Assembly: GCA_902544985.1 (NCBI GenBank)
Contig: CACCFV010000006.1
Span: 1-48,697, forward strand
Direction of reading: 5' to 3'
Origin: an uncultured Pelagibacteraceae bacterium
Lineage (GTDB): Bacteria > Pseudomonadota > Alphaproteobacteria > Pelagibacterales > Pelagibacteraceae
Length of the DNA stretch: 48,697 bases
The notes beneath the pieces are model-generated. The model searched no databases, was not told where the DNA came from, and saw nothing but the letters and a program-made list of their open reading frames with translations. Both the position numbers and the translations under genes were made by a program. Below, in pieces: positions 17,347 through 25,196 of the stretch (position 1 is its first letter; each line of letters begins with the position of its first letter).

Positions 17347-19032
17347 ATGACATTTAATTTTTTAATATTATTGAGTTTTTTCTTATTAAGTATTTTCTCT
17401 GTGATTGGTTATGGAACTTTCTTCAGTAAAATACTTTCAAATAATCTTAAGCTAAATTATGGCTACAAAGGTCTTTATGGACTATTTTTCTTGATTTTGT
17501 ACTCTTACTTATCTCATTATTTAATTCCTCACAGTATAATTCATAACACTTTTATAATTGTTATTGGGTTATCACTCTTTTTTTATTTCCAAAAAAAAGA
17601 ATTAAATTTTTTTTCATTAAAAATTACCTTAATAAATTTTTTAATTTTATTTATAGCTTTATTGATTTTTAAAACTCACGATGATTTTCCGTACTATCAT
17701 TTTGGGTATAGTTATTACCTTACTCAAGAACCGATGATGATTGGTATAGGCCAATTTAATCATGGTTTACGAACACCATCTTCAATTTTTTATTTAAATT
17801 CCCTATATTTTTTGCCCTATATAAAATATTTTTCATTTTATATCCCAACTTTATTAATATTGGGATTTTCAAATTTAGTAATAATTTTTAACATTAAAAA
17901 ACATATTAAAAAAAAAAATTTTGATTTTCTATTCTATCTAAATATTTTTTTTTTAGTTTTTATAAATATTTTTTTTTACCGATTACAAGAGCATGGAACC
18001 GATAGGTCTGCTCAAATATTAATAGCAATTTTATTTATTGAAATTTTTTATTTTTTAACCGCTATTAAAAATAAAAAGGAAAATATCTCTAATATCTTTA
18101 TTATTCTTGGAACTATAATATCGCTAAAAGCTTTCTACGTTTTATATTTGATATTACTTTTACCTATAGCATTCATAATTTATAAAAATAGAAAATATGA
18201 TTTAGTTGATTATTCTTTTAAAAATTCATATTTTTATGCTTTTGGTTTTTTAATATTAACTGTAATTTCAGTATACTTTTTAAATACTGGATGTTTTTTA
18301 TATCCACTTTCGTTTACTTGTTTTGATAATTTCGAGTGGTCAATTGGTGTTGATAGAACACTTAAGATGAATGAACATTATCAACTTTGGTCAAAAGCTG
18401 GAAAAACTCCAAATTTCAAAATTTCAAATCCAGAACTTTATCTTAAAGATTTTAATTGGTTACCTAATTGGATAGATTTATACTTTTTTAATAAAGTAAG
18501 TGATTTTTTGTTAGGTTTAACAGTCTTAATCTTAATTATATTTGTTTTATTCTATAAAAAAAGTAGCAAAAAAATTACACTTGATAAAAAAATAAAAAAT
18601 TTTTTAATAATTTATATATTTATCTTGATCTTATTTTTTGAGTGGTTTTTAAACCATCCCGCATTACGCTATGGAGGATATGTTTTAATTGCTTTATTAT
18701 TGTTTATTCCTTTTTCTATTTTTTTAGAGATAAACCAGAAAAAATTTAAAGATATAATATTGAGATTAAAAATCTTAATTTTAGTTACTATTATTATTTT
18801 TTTATTCAGAAATATTCAAAGAATTGATCAAGAAATCGAAAAATATGATTATAAACCTTTTAAAATAACATTTTACAATGTAGATCAAAATCATTTTAGA
18901 ATTCAAAAAAATTTTGATCTATTAATAATTAATTATCATAATTGTAAAAATAAGATTGATTATTGTGATGAGATTAAAAAGAAAAAAATAAAAGAAATTC
19001 TGCCAAACAGATATATGTTTATCTATGATTAA
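17347..19032 (+). CDS. Large polytopic membrane protein, possibly GT-C glycosyltransferase or polymerase
   Basis: A 561-residue protein with about a dozen hydrophobic helices. The largest soluble loop follows the third or fourth helix and begins HDDFPYYHFGYSYYLTQEP. A second conserved-looking segment reads YRLQEHGTDRSAQILI, and HPALRYGGYV lies late in the protein. The acidic residues on the first exposed loop fit GT-C enzymes such as lipid-sugar-dependent glycosyltransferases. A Wzy-like polymerase is the main alternative. I do not recognise the family with certainty. It overlaps the FkbM methyltransferase gene by 8 bp. Confidence 0.65.
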   Translation: MTFNFLILLSFFLLSIFSVIGYGTFFSKILSNNLKLNYGYKGLYGLFFLILYSYLSHYLIPHSIIHNTFIIVIGLSLFFYFQKKELNFFSLKITLINFLILFIALLIFKTHDDFPYYHFGYSYYLTQEPMMIGIGQFNHGLRTPSSIFYLNSLYFLPYIKYFSFYIPTLLILGFSNLVIIFNIKKHIKKKNFDFLFYLNIFFLVFINIFFYRLQEHGTDRSAQILIAILFIEIFYFLTAIKNKKENISNIFIILGTIISLKAFYVLYLILLLPIAFIIYKNRKYDLVDYSFKNSYFYAFGFLILTVISVYFLNTGCFLYPLSFTCFDNFEWSIGVDRTLKMNEHYQLWSKAGKTPNFKISNPELYLKDFNWLPNWIDLYFFNKVSDFLLGLTVLILIIFVLFYKKSSKKITLDKKIKNFLIIYIFILILFFEWFLNHPALRYGGYVLIALLLFIPFSIFLEINQKKFKDIILRLKILILVTIIIFLFRNIQRIDQEIEKYDYKPFKITFYNVDQNHFRIQKNFDLLIINYHNCKNKIDYCDEIKKKKIKEILPNRYMFIYD

Positions 19033-19744
19033 ATTTTTAACTTTAAACATTTTGAAGTTTTTTGATTTGTATTATCAATTAAAATTATTTAAATTTCTTA
19101 AGAAAAAAGGGTACAATAAATTTGATACATTTTTTGATGTTGGTGCTCATCGAGGAGAAACTATAATTTTATTTTCGAAAAACTTCTCAATAAAAAAAAT
19201 ATACTCATTTGAACCAGTTAAGACAAATTTTGATAAATTAAAGAAAAAATTAACAAAATTTAAAAAAGAAAAACCTGAAATTATAGTTATAGCAGAGAAT
19301 ATTGCTTTAGGAGATGAAAATAAAAAGATTACTATTAAGGAATTTAGCGAAAGTTCCTCATCTACGATAAATGATATAAACTTTGAGTCAAAATATTTCA
19401 AAAGAAAATCATTTTTAGTTTTTAAAGGCTCAAGAATATTTAAAGAAAATCACATAAATCAATTAAAATTAGCTGATTACATGAAAAATAATAAAATTTT
19501 TAAAATAGATTTTCTTAAAATAGATACAGAGGGTTTTGAGATGAAAGTTTTGGCTGGATTGGAACATCAATTAGAAAAAATTTCAACAATCATGTTTGAA
19601 CATCATTATGATAACATGTTAATTAAAAACTATAAATTTGGTGATATACATGAATTGTTAAAAAAAAATAATTTTAACCAATTATACAAATATAAAATGC
19701 CTTTTAGAAAAACTTTTGAATATGTCTACGTTAAAAAAAGTTAA
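19025..19744 (+). CDS. FkbM-family methyltransferase
   Basis: A 239-residue protein. FDVGAHRGETIILFSK near residues 37-52 is motif I of the FkbM family. IYSFEPVKTNFDKLKKKL follows. SESSSSTIND and FLKIDTEGFEMKVLAGLE (about 161-178) are the most specific marks of FkbM. FkbM enzymes O-methylate sugars or polyketides using SAM. The gene overlaps its upstream neighbour by 8 bp and the next GT2 gene by about 23 bp, so translation is probably coupled. Its likely role is to cap or decorate a surface sugar; the exact hydroxyl is not predictable. Confidence 0.88.
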   Translation: MIKFLTLNILKFFDLYYQLKLFKFLKKKGYNKFDTFFDVGAHRGETIILFSKNFSIKKIYSFEPVKTNFDKLKKKLTKFKKEKPEIIVIAENIALGDENKKITIKEFSESSSSTINDINFESKYFKRKSFLVFKGSRIFKENHINQLKLADYMKNNKIFKIDFLKIDTEGFEMKVLAGLEHQLEKISTIMFEHHYDNMLIKNYKFGDIHELLKKNNFNQLYKYKMPFRKTFEYVYVKKS

Positions 19745-20528
19745 TTATAAAGCCTCTGTATTAATCGCAAATTATAATAATCAAAAATATTTAATAGACT
19801 GCATCGACTCAATTTTGAATCAAAGTTATAAAAATATAGAGATTATAGTTTTGGATGATAGTTCAAATGATAATTCTTTTGAAATTTTAAAGAGATATAA
19901 AGATAAGATAATTTTATTAAAAAAAAAGAATTCAAAAACAAACATTGCATCTTATGATCAGGCAGAAAGTTATCATGAATGTTTGAAAATTGCCTCAGGT
20001 GAAATTATTTTTTTGTGTGATAGTGATGATTTTTTTGCAGAAAAAAAAATTGAGAATATTATAAAAAAGTTTGAGGACAATAATGAAAGTAAAATAATAT
20101 TTGATTTACCAATATATAAATACGATAATAATATTGTATATAAAAAGTTAAAAAAAAAATTTTATAAAAGTTTTTGGCCCAATATATTTCCAACAAGTTG
20201 CATCGCAATTAAAAGAAAGGATTTTGTTAATAATTTCCCATATTTAAGCTGTCAAGAATTTCCCGATATTTGGTTAGACTTTCGAATGATCGTTTTATCA
20301 GAATATATATACAAAGATAACACAGTCTATCTTAATGAGAATTTAACTTATTATAGACAAACCAAAACAAGTATTTCATCAAAATTTAAATTCTTATCTA
20401 AAATTTGGTGGAAAAGAAGATACCAGGCACATAATTATATTAAATTTTTTTTTAAGATAAATAAAATTAGTTTTAAACCTAACACTGATTATATTGTAAC
20501 AAAACTTATTAATAGATTTTTCAAATGA
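19722..20528 (+). CDS. Family 2 glycosyltransferase
   Basis: Start taken at the ATG at 19722 (MSTLKKVNYKASVLIANYNN); a TTG lies two codons upstream. The roughly 268-residue protein has IIVLDDSSNDNSFEIL and the metal site IIFLCDSDDFFAEKKI. Its C-terminal half is unusually rich in aromatic and basic residues, but FPDIWLDFRMIVLSEYIY matches GT2 acceptor blocks. It overlaps the FkbM gene upstream and the SDR gene downstream (4 bp). Donor and acceptor unknown. Confidence 0.85.
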   Translation: MSTLKKVNYKASVLIANYNNQKYLIDCIDSILNQSYKNIEIIVLDDSSNDNSFEILKRYKDKIILLKKKNSKTNIASYDQAESYHECLKIASGEIIFLCDSDDFFAEKKIENIIKKFEDNNESKIIFDLPIYKYDNNIVYKKLKKKFYKSFWPNIFPTSCIAIKRKDFVNNFPYLSCQEFPDIWLDFRMIVLSEYIYKDNTVYLNENLTYYRQTKTSISSKFKFLSKIWWKRRYQAHNYIKFFFKINKISFKPNTDYIVTKLINRFFK

Positions 20529-21343
20529 AAAAAAAAATATTGATTATTGGAAAAAAAAGTTTTGTTACTTCAATTTTGAAAGAGGAACTTAAAAAATATT
20601 TTTTTATAAAGATAATTGATTTTGAAAATTTTCTTAGAAAAAAAGAGGATATAAAAAAATTTAATTACATTATTAATTGTTCACTCAACAAGAGATATAT
20701 TACGAAAAAGTACAATTTTAAAAATGATTTTGATTATATTATTGCAAAGGAAATAAAAGATTTAGATATAAATTATATCCTTTTTAGTACACGCAAGGTT
20801 TATAAAATTGGTGATAATTTAAGAGAAAATTCACCTAAAAAACCGCCAAACATTTATTCGAAAAATAAGCTAATTACTGAGAATAGACTTCTTGCTTTAT
20901 TAAAAAATAAAATACTAATTTTGAGAGTATCAAATCTAATAGGTTATTCAAAAGTAAGAAACCCAAGAAAAATACATAACACTTTTATTGATCAGTTTTT
21001 TCTTAATATAAAAAAAGGATATGTAATTGATAATAAAAATAATTACAAAGATTTTTTATCATCAAATCAATTTTCTAAAATAATCAAAATATTAATTTCA
21101 AAAAAAATTTACGGTATTTACAATGTTTCAATAGGTAGAAAAGTCTACTTAAATGATATCATTAAATGGCTTAATTTTTATAATAATAAAAAAATAATAG
21201 TAAAAAGGTTACCGAAAATTTACCCTCAAGAAAATTTTTACTTAAATAATTCAAAATTACTTAAAAGTCTAAATATTAAATTAAGCTTAACGAAATTAAA
21301 AAAAGATTGTAAAAGAATTAGTAAATCGTATTTTAAAAAATGA
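20525..21343 (+). CDS. RmlD-like NAD(P)-dependent sugar reductase, degenerate glycine loop
   Basis: A 272-residue protein with SDR layout. The N-terminal loop [16 protein letters not shown] lacks the normal GxxGxxG pattern. [16 protein letters not shown] is the Ser/Thr strand, and [12 protein letters not shown] gives a YxxxK pair. [12 protein letters not shown] and [16 protein letters not shown] match the RmlD-like C-terminal region. It probably reduces or dehydrates a nucleotide sugar, but the weak cofactor loop leaves the activity in doubt. It shares 4 bp with both neighbouring genes and immediately precedes gmd-fcl, suggesting the product joins the same deoxysugar supply. Confidence 0.7.
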   Translation: MKKKILIIGKKSFVTSILKEELKKYFFIKIIDFENFLRKKEDIKKFNYIINCSLNKRYITKKYNFKNDFDYIIAKEIKDLDINYILFSTRKVYKIGDNLRENSPKKPPNIYSKNKLITENRLLALLKNKILILRVSNLIGYSKVRNPRKIHNTFIDQFFLNIKKGYVIDNKNNYKDFLSSNQFSKIIKILISKKIYGIYNVSIGRKVYLNDIIKWLNFYNNKKIIVKRLPKIYPQENFYLNNSKLLKSLNIKLSLTKLKKDCKRISKSYFKK

Positions 21344-22386
21344 AAAAAAAAGTTGCATTAATATTTGGTGTTACTGGTCAAGACGGCTCTTATCTATCTG
21401 AATTTTTGTTAAACAAAGGCTATATAGTTAACGGTGTTAAAAGAAGATCTTCGAGTAATAACACATCAAGAGTTGACCATATTTATCAAGATCCTCATGA
21501 GTCAAATTATAGGTTTAGACTCCACTATGGTGATATCACCGACTCTTCATCAGTATCAGACTTGATTAAGAAGGTGAAACCAGATGAAATATATAATCTA
21601 GCTGCCCAATCTCACGTTGCAGTTTCTTTTGAAGTTCCAGAGTATACAGCAAATGCAGATGCTCTTGGCGCATTGCGAATTCTAGAAGCGATCAAATTTC
21701 ACAAGTTCGAAAAAAAAATTAAGTTCTATCAAGCTGGTACATCAGAAATGTATGGCAAGGTTCAAAATTCTCCTCAAAATGAAAAAACAAATTTTTACCC
21801 ACAAAGCCCATATGGCGTAGCAAAGTTATATGCACATTGGATTACAAAAAACTATAGAGAGGCATATAATATTTTTGCCTGTAATGGAATTTTATTTAAT
21901 CATGAAAGTCCAAGAAGAGGTGAAACCTTTGTTACAAAAAAAATTATTTCTGCATTATGTAGAATTAAGGTTGGTAAACAGAAAAAATTATATCTAGGTA
22001 ATTTAAACGCAAAAAGAGACTGGGGACATGCAAAAGATTATTGTGAAGCAATGTGGAAAATGCTTCAACAAAAAAAGCCAGATGATTATGTTATTTCTAC
22101 TGGGAAACAGTATTCAATTAAACAATTTGTTAATTTAACAGCAAAAAAACTTAACATGAAGATTATCTGGAAGGGCAAAGGTATAAAGGAAAAGGGGTAT
22201 AATGAAAAGGGGGTATCTATTATTGAGTGTGATAAAAAGTATTTAAGACCATTAGATGTCAATACTCTTTTAGGCAATTCTAAAAAAGCTAGAAATAAAT
22301 TAAATTGGAAGCCAAAAATTAAATTGGAGTCGCTTATCCAAGAAATGATCAAATCAGAATATGATCTCTTAAATGCAAATAAATAA
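21340..22386 (+). CDS. gmd: GDP-mannose 4,6-dehydratase
   Basis: A 348-residue extended SDR. It starts with [21 protein letters not shown], the signature of Gmd, with NADP-binding GVKRRSS after strand 2. The catalytic residues are T134, E136 and the YxxxK pair Y158/K162 in [23 protein letters not shown] is another Gmd hallmark. It converts GDP-mannose to GDP-4-keto-6-deoxymannose. It overlaps fcl by 14 bp, so the two steps to GDP-L-fucose are made together. The GDP-mannose supply genes (manB/manC) are not in the window. Confidence 0.95.
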   Translation: MKKKVALIFGVTGQDGSYLSEFLLNKGYIVNGVKRRSSSNNTSRVDHIYQDPHESNYRFRLHYGDITDSSSVSDLIKKVKPDEIYNLAAQSHVAVSFEVPEYTANADALGALRILEAIKFHKFEKKIKFYQAGTSEMYGKVQNSPQNEKTNFYPQSPYGVAKLYAHWITKNYREAYNIFACNGILFNHESPRRGETFVTKKIISALCRIKVGKQKKLYLGNLNAKRDWGHAKDYCEAMWKMLQQKKPDDYVISTGKQYSIKQFVNLTAKKLNMKIIWKGKGIKEKGYNEKGVSIIECDKKYLRPLDVNTLLGNSKKARNKLNWKPKIKLESLIQEMIKSEYDLLNANK

Positions 22387-23305
22387 AAAAAAAAAAATTT
22401 TTTTGGCAGGACATAATGGAATGGTTGGGTCTGCTATTTTAAGATTATTTAAAAAAAAAGGTTACAAAAATATTATTTGTAAAAATAGAAGATCTTTAGA
22501 TTTACTTGATCAAAAAAAAACTTTAAGTTTTTTAAAAAAAACAAAGCCAGACTTCATAATTATTGCTGCTGCAAAAGTAGGAGGTATTTTGGCTAATAAA
22601 AAGCAAAAAGCTAAATTTATTTATGAAAATTTAATGATACAGACAAATTTAATTCATTCTGCATATCTTGTTGGGGTGAAAAAATTGATATTTTTAGGTT
22701 CAAGTTGTATCTATCCAAAATTTTGTGAGCAACCAATTCTTGAAAATTTTTTATTATCAGGAAAACTAGAGGAAACAAATGATGCCTATGCAATAGCAAA
22801 AATAGCAGGAGTCAAAATGTGTGAGGCCTATAATAAACAATATAAAACAAATTTTATTTGCTTAATGCCAACAAATTTATATGGGCCTAAAGATAATTAT
22901 GATCTTAATAATTCCCATTTTTTTCCAGCTTTAATTTCAAAAATTCATGATGCTAAATTAAATAATAAAAAATCTATAACTATTTGGGGAGATGGAACTC
23001 CAAGAAGAGAGCTTATGTATGTAGATGATCTAGCCGAAGCATGTGAATATTTTTTAAAAAAGAAAACCAAACACTCTTTAATAAATATTGGGAGCGGAGA
23101 GGAAAAAACAATTTTAAATTTTAGTAAATTTATAATGAAAAATTTAGATGTAAAATGTAAAATTATATTTGACAAAAAAAAACCTAATGGAACACCAAGA
23201 AAAATTCTAAATTCTGACCTTGCTAAAAGTTACGGCTGGAAATCAAAAATAAGTCTTCAAGAGGGATTTAATCTTACATATAATTCATTTCTTAATAATC
23301 TTTAA
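22373..23305 (+). CDS. fcl: GDP-L-fucose synthase
   Basis: A 310-residue SDR. It has [18 protein letters not shown] (residues 9-26), [15 protein letters not shown] at 62-76, the Ser motif LGSSCIYPK at 108-116 and YAIAK (Y139, K143), the standard set for GDP-4-keto-6-deoxymannose epimerase/reductase. [10 protein letters not shown] and [14 protein letters not shown] complete the family pattern. With gmd it makes GDP-L-fucose, which the fucosyltransferase-like enzyme at 6199 could use. Codons 5-8 form a 13-A run (22385-22397) next to seven T, a potential slippage site. It is the last gene before the 5S rRNA gene. Confidence 0.95.
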   Translation: MQINKKKKIFLAGHNGMVGSAILRLFKKKGYKNIICKNRRSLDLLDQKKTLSFLKKTKPDFIIIAAAKVGGILANKKQKAKFIYENLMIQTNLIHSAYLVGVKKLIFLGSSCIYPKFCEQPILENFLLSGKLEETNDAYAIAKIAGVKMCEAYNKQYKTNFICLMPTNLYGPKDNYDLNNSHFFPALISKIHDAKLNNKKSITIWGDGTPRRELMYVDDLAEACEYFLKKKTKHSLINIGSGEEKTILNFSKFIMKNLDVKCKIIFDKKKPNGTPRKILNSDLAKSYGWKSKISLQEGFNLTYNSFLNNL

Positions 23306-23382
23306 ATTTCATATTAAGTTAGAAAATTGATTAATTTTGAAAAAAAAGACAAAAAATATAAGTTTTTTTATATAGATAAATA

Positions 23383-23410
23383 TTTACATTGATTAATTTT
23401 GATATATAAG
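23383..23410 (+). promoter_or_regulatory. Candidate promoter of the isolated 5S rRNA gene
   Basis: TTTACA (23383-23388) is followed after 16 bases by TATAAG (23405-23410). A start site 6-7 bases later would fall at or beside the mature 5S 5' end near 23416. A 5S gene this far from 16S-23S would be expected to have its own promoter. In AT-rich DNA such hexamers arise by chance, so this is only a candidate. Confidence 0.35.
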
Positions 23411-23415
23411 GTCTT

Positions 23416-23531
23416 CGCCGGTGATTATTGCGAAAGTGTTATACCCGATCCCATTCCGAACTCGGAAGTCAAGCCTTTCTGCGCCGATGGTACTTTGTCT
23501 TAAGATATGGAAGAGTAGGACGTTGCCGGCA
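23416..23531 (+). rRNA. rrf: 5S ribosomal RNA
   Basis: The conserved core CCCGATCCCATTCCGAACTC lies at 23443-23462, followed by GGAAGT, GCGCCGATGGTA and AGAGTAGGACG, the standard order in 5S rRNA. The closing stem pairs GCCGG at 23417-23421 with CCGGC at 23526-23530 and extends through G-U pairs. The length is about 116 nt. Ends are set from the stem and could differ by a few bases. No 16S, 23S or tRNA gene precedes it; instead a sugar-nucleotide gene ends 110 bp upstream. Confidence 0.95.
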
Positions 23532-23546
23532 TAAATTTTAAAATAT

Positions 23547-23672
23547 ATGAAAATAAAAAGCTCCCTTAAATCAGTAAAAAAAAGAGACCTTAACTCAAAA
23601 TTAGTTAAGCGAAGAGGTAGAGTTTATATTATTAATAAAACTAATCCAAAATTTAAAGCAAGACAGAAGTAG
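23547..23672 (+). CDS. rpmJ: Ribosomal protein bL36
   Basis: A 41-residue basic protein beginning [14 protein letters not shown] and ending with [19 protein letters not shown], which is the bL36 C-terminus. It contains no cysteine, so it is the zinc-free form common in Alphaproteobacteria. It lies 16 bp after the 5S gene, in the same direction. It is part of the large subunit. No separate promoter is evident. Confidence 0.93.
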   Translation: MKIKSSLKSVKKRDLNSKLVKRRGRVYIINKTNPKFKARQK

Positions 23673-23677
23673 TTTTT

Positions 23678-23788
23678 ATGGAAAATGATGACCATAAAAA
23701 AACATGGAACAATTTTACAAAATTTGTGTTGTGGGGTACTGTCGCGGTAATTGCAGTTTTGGTTTTAATGGCAATTTTCTTATTATAA
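23678..23788 (+). CDS. aa3-type cytochrome c oxidase subunit IV-like microprotein
   Basis: A 36-residue frame (MENDDHKKTWNNFTKFVLWG, then a hydrophobic helix to IFLL) starts 5 bp after rpmJ. The pattern of a short acidic start, HxxTWxxFTKF and one C-terminal helix matches the bacterial aa3-type cytochrome oxidase subunit IV family, a small structural subunit of the terminal oxidase. It is placed here away from other cox genes, in the rpmJ-pntAa interval. The size and motif support a real gene. Confidence 0.75.
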   Translation: MENDDHKKTWNNFTKFVLWGTVAVIAVLVLMAIFLL

Positions 23789-23797
23789 TCTCAAAAT

Positions 23798-24886
23798 ATG
23801 AAAATTGTTTCTTTATCAGAAAATAAAAATATTGAAAAAAGAATTGCGATTACTCCAGATATTGCAAAAAAATATATTGATTTAGGTTTTCAAGTTTCAT
23901 TATCTGAGAATTATGGATCTCATTTAGGTATAGATGACAATTTATATAATGAATTAGGTGTCAAAATTATTAAGAATGAGAAAGAAATTTTAAACGACGC
24001 TGATTTATTTATACAATTAGGCTTACCTTCAGATGAGACACTATCTTTTTTAAAAGAAGGTCAATCCGTTATAGGAGTACTTAATCCTTATCAAAACAAA
24101 GATAAATTAAATGAATTGCTAAAAAAAAAAATAAATCTATTTTCCCTAGAGTTATTGCCAAGAATAACGAGAGCTCAATCAATGGATGTACTTTCATCTC
24201 AAGCCAATCTTGCAGGTTATAAAGCTGTAATAGACTCCTTCTCTTTTTTTGAAAAAGCAGTACCAATGATGATGACTGCCGCTGGCACGATTCCTGCTGC
24301 AAAAGTTTTAGTCGTAGGAGCCGGCGTTGCAGGTTTACAAGCTATTGCAACCGCAAAAAGAATGGGTGCTATTGTTTTTGCAACCGACGTGCGAATGGCT
24401 TCAAAAGAGCAAGTAGAGAGTCTTGGAGGAAAATTTTTGACCGTTGATGGAGCAGAAAATTTAGAGACAAAAGGTGGATATGCTAAAGAAGCAACAGCGG
24501 AATTTAAAAAGAAACAGGAAGATCTTTTGGCTTCAACACTTAAAAAAATTGATATAGTGATTTGTACTGCTTTAATTCCTGGAAAAAAAGCACCTATAAT
24601 TATCACTAAAAATATGATTAGTGGTATGCAAGCTGGGTCAGTGATATACGATTTAGCAGCAGTTCAAGGAGGAAATACAGCATTAACAGAAGTAGATAAA
24701 ATAATAGATAAAAATGGCGTAAAAATAATGGGAGAAAGAAATATTTTAAATAGGTTACCAGTTTCTGCTTCAAATCTTTATGCTAAAAATATTATAAATT
24801 TTGTTAGTAATTTGTATGATAAAAAAAGTAAAAAGATTTCGATAAATTTAGAAGATGAAATAATTGAAAAAACTTTAATTAAATAA
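23798..24886 (+). CDS. pntAA: NAD(P) transhydrogenase subunit alpha part 1
   Basis: A 362-residue soluble NAD(H)-binding domain (dI). It has KRIAITPDIAKKYIDLGF at the start, PRITRAQSMDVLSSQANLAG at about 121-140 (the RAQ region that contacts NADH) and VLVVGAGVAGLQAIATAKRM near 168-187 (Rossmann loop). VIYDLAAVQGGN and MGERNILNRLPVSAS follow. Together with the next two genes it forms the proton-pumping transhydrogenase that uses the proton gradient to make NADPH. The split alpha subunit is the arrangement of Rhodospirillum rubrum and most Alphaproteobacteria. Confidence 0.96.
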   Translation: MKIVSLSENKNIEKRIAITPDIAKKYIDLGFQVSLSENYGSHLGIDDNLYNELGVKIIKNEKEILNDADLFIQLGLPSDETLSFLKEGQSVIGVLNPYQNKDKLNELLKKKINLFSLELLPRITRAQSMDVLSSQANLAGYKAVIDSFSFFEKAVPMMMTAAGTIPAAKVLVVGAGVAGLQAIATAKRMGAIVFATDVRMASKEQVESLGGKFLTVDGAENLETKGGYAKEATAEFKKKQEDLLASTLKKIDIVICTALIPGKKAPIIITKNMISGMQAGSVIYDLAAVQGGNTALTEVDKIIDKNGVKIMGERNILNRLPVSASNLYAKNIINFVSNLYDKKSKKISINLEDEIIEKTLIK

Positions 24887-24887
24887 C

Positions 24888-25196
24888 ATGGAAATAGATC
24901 CTTTTATATTCAGATTAAGTATTTTTATTCTCTCAATTTTTGTAGGATATTATGTAGTTTGGAGTGTGACGCCGTCATTACATACACCTTTAATGTCAGT
25001 TACTAATGCTATTTCATCTGTAATTATTGTTGGTGCAATTATTGCAGCTTTAGCTGAAACTAGTCAAAATATATTTAATGAGTCGAGTATATTTGGATAC
25101 CTAGCTATTATTTTAGCTGCTATAAATATTTTTGGAGGATTTTTAGTAACTCAAAGAATGTTAGCCATGTATAAAAAAAAAAATAAGAATAAATAA
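24888..25196 (+). CDS. pntAB: NAD(P) transhydrogenase subunit alpha part 2
   Basis: A 102-residue membrane protein with three helices. It has GYYVVWSVTPSLHTPLMSVTN and AISSVIIVGAI, the signature of the membrane part of the alpha subunit. Its start is 1 base after the stop of the first subunit and its stop abuts the beta-subunit ATG with no gap, so the three are translated as a unit. It forms part of the proton channel (dII). Confidence 0.95.
   Translation: MEIDPFIFRLSIFILSIFVGYYVVWSVTPSLHTPLMSVTNAISSVIIVGAIIAALAETSQNIFNESSIFGYLAIILAAINIFGGFLVTQRMLAMYKKKNKNK

Noticed and set aside
24217..24606. Minus-strand open frame opposite pntAA, 129 codons.
   Set aside because: It lies fully within a conserved transhydrogenase gene and has a composition expected from the reverse strand of Ala/Gly-rich code.
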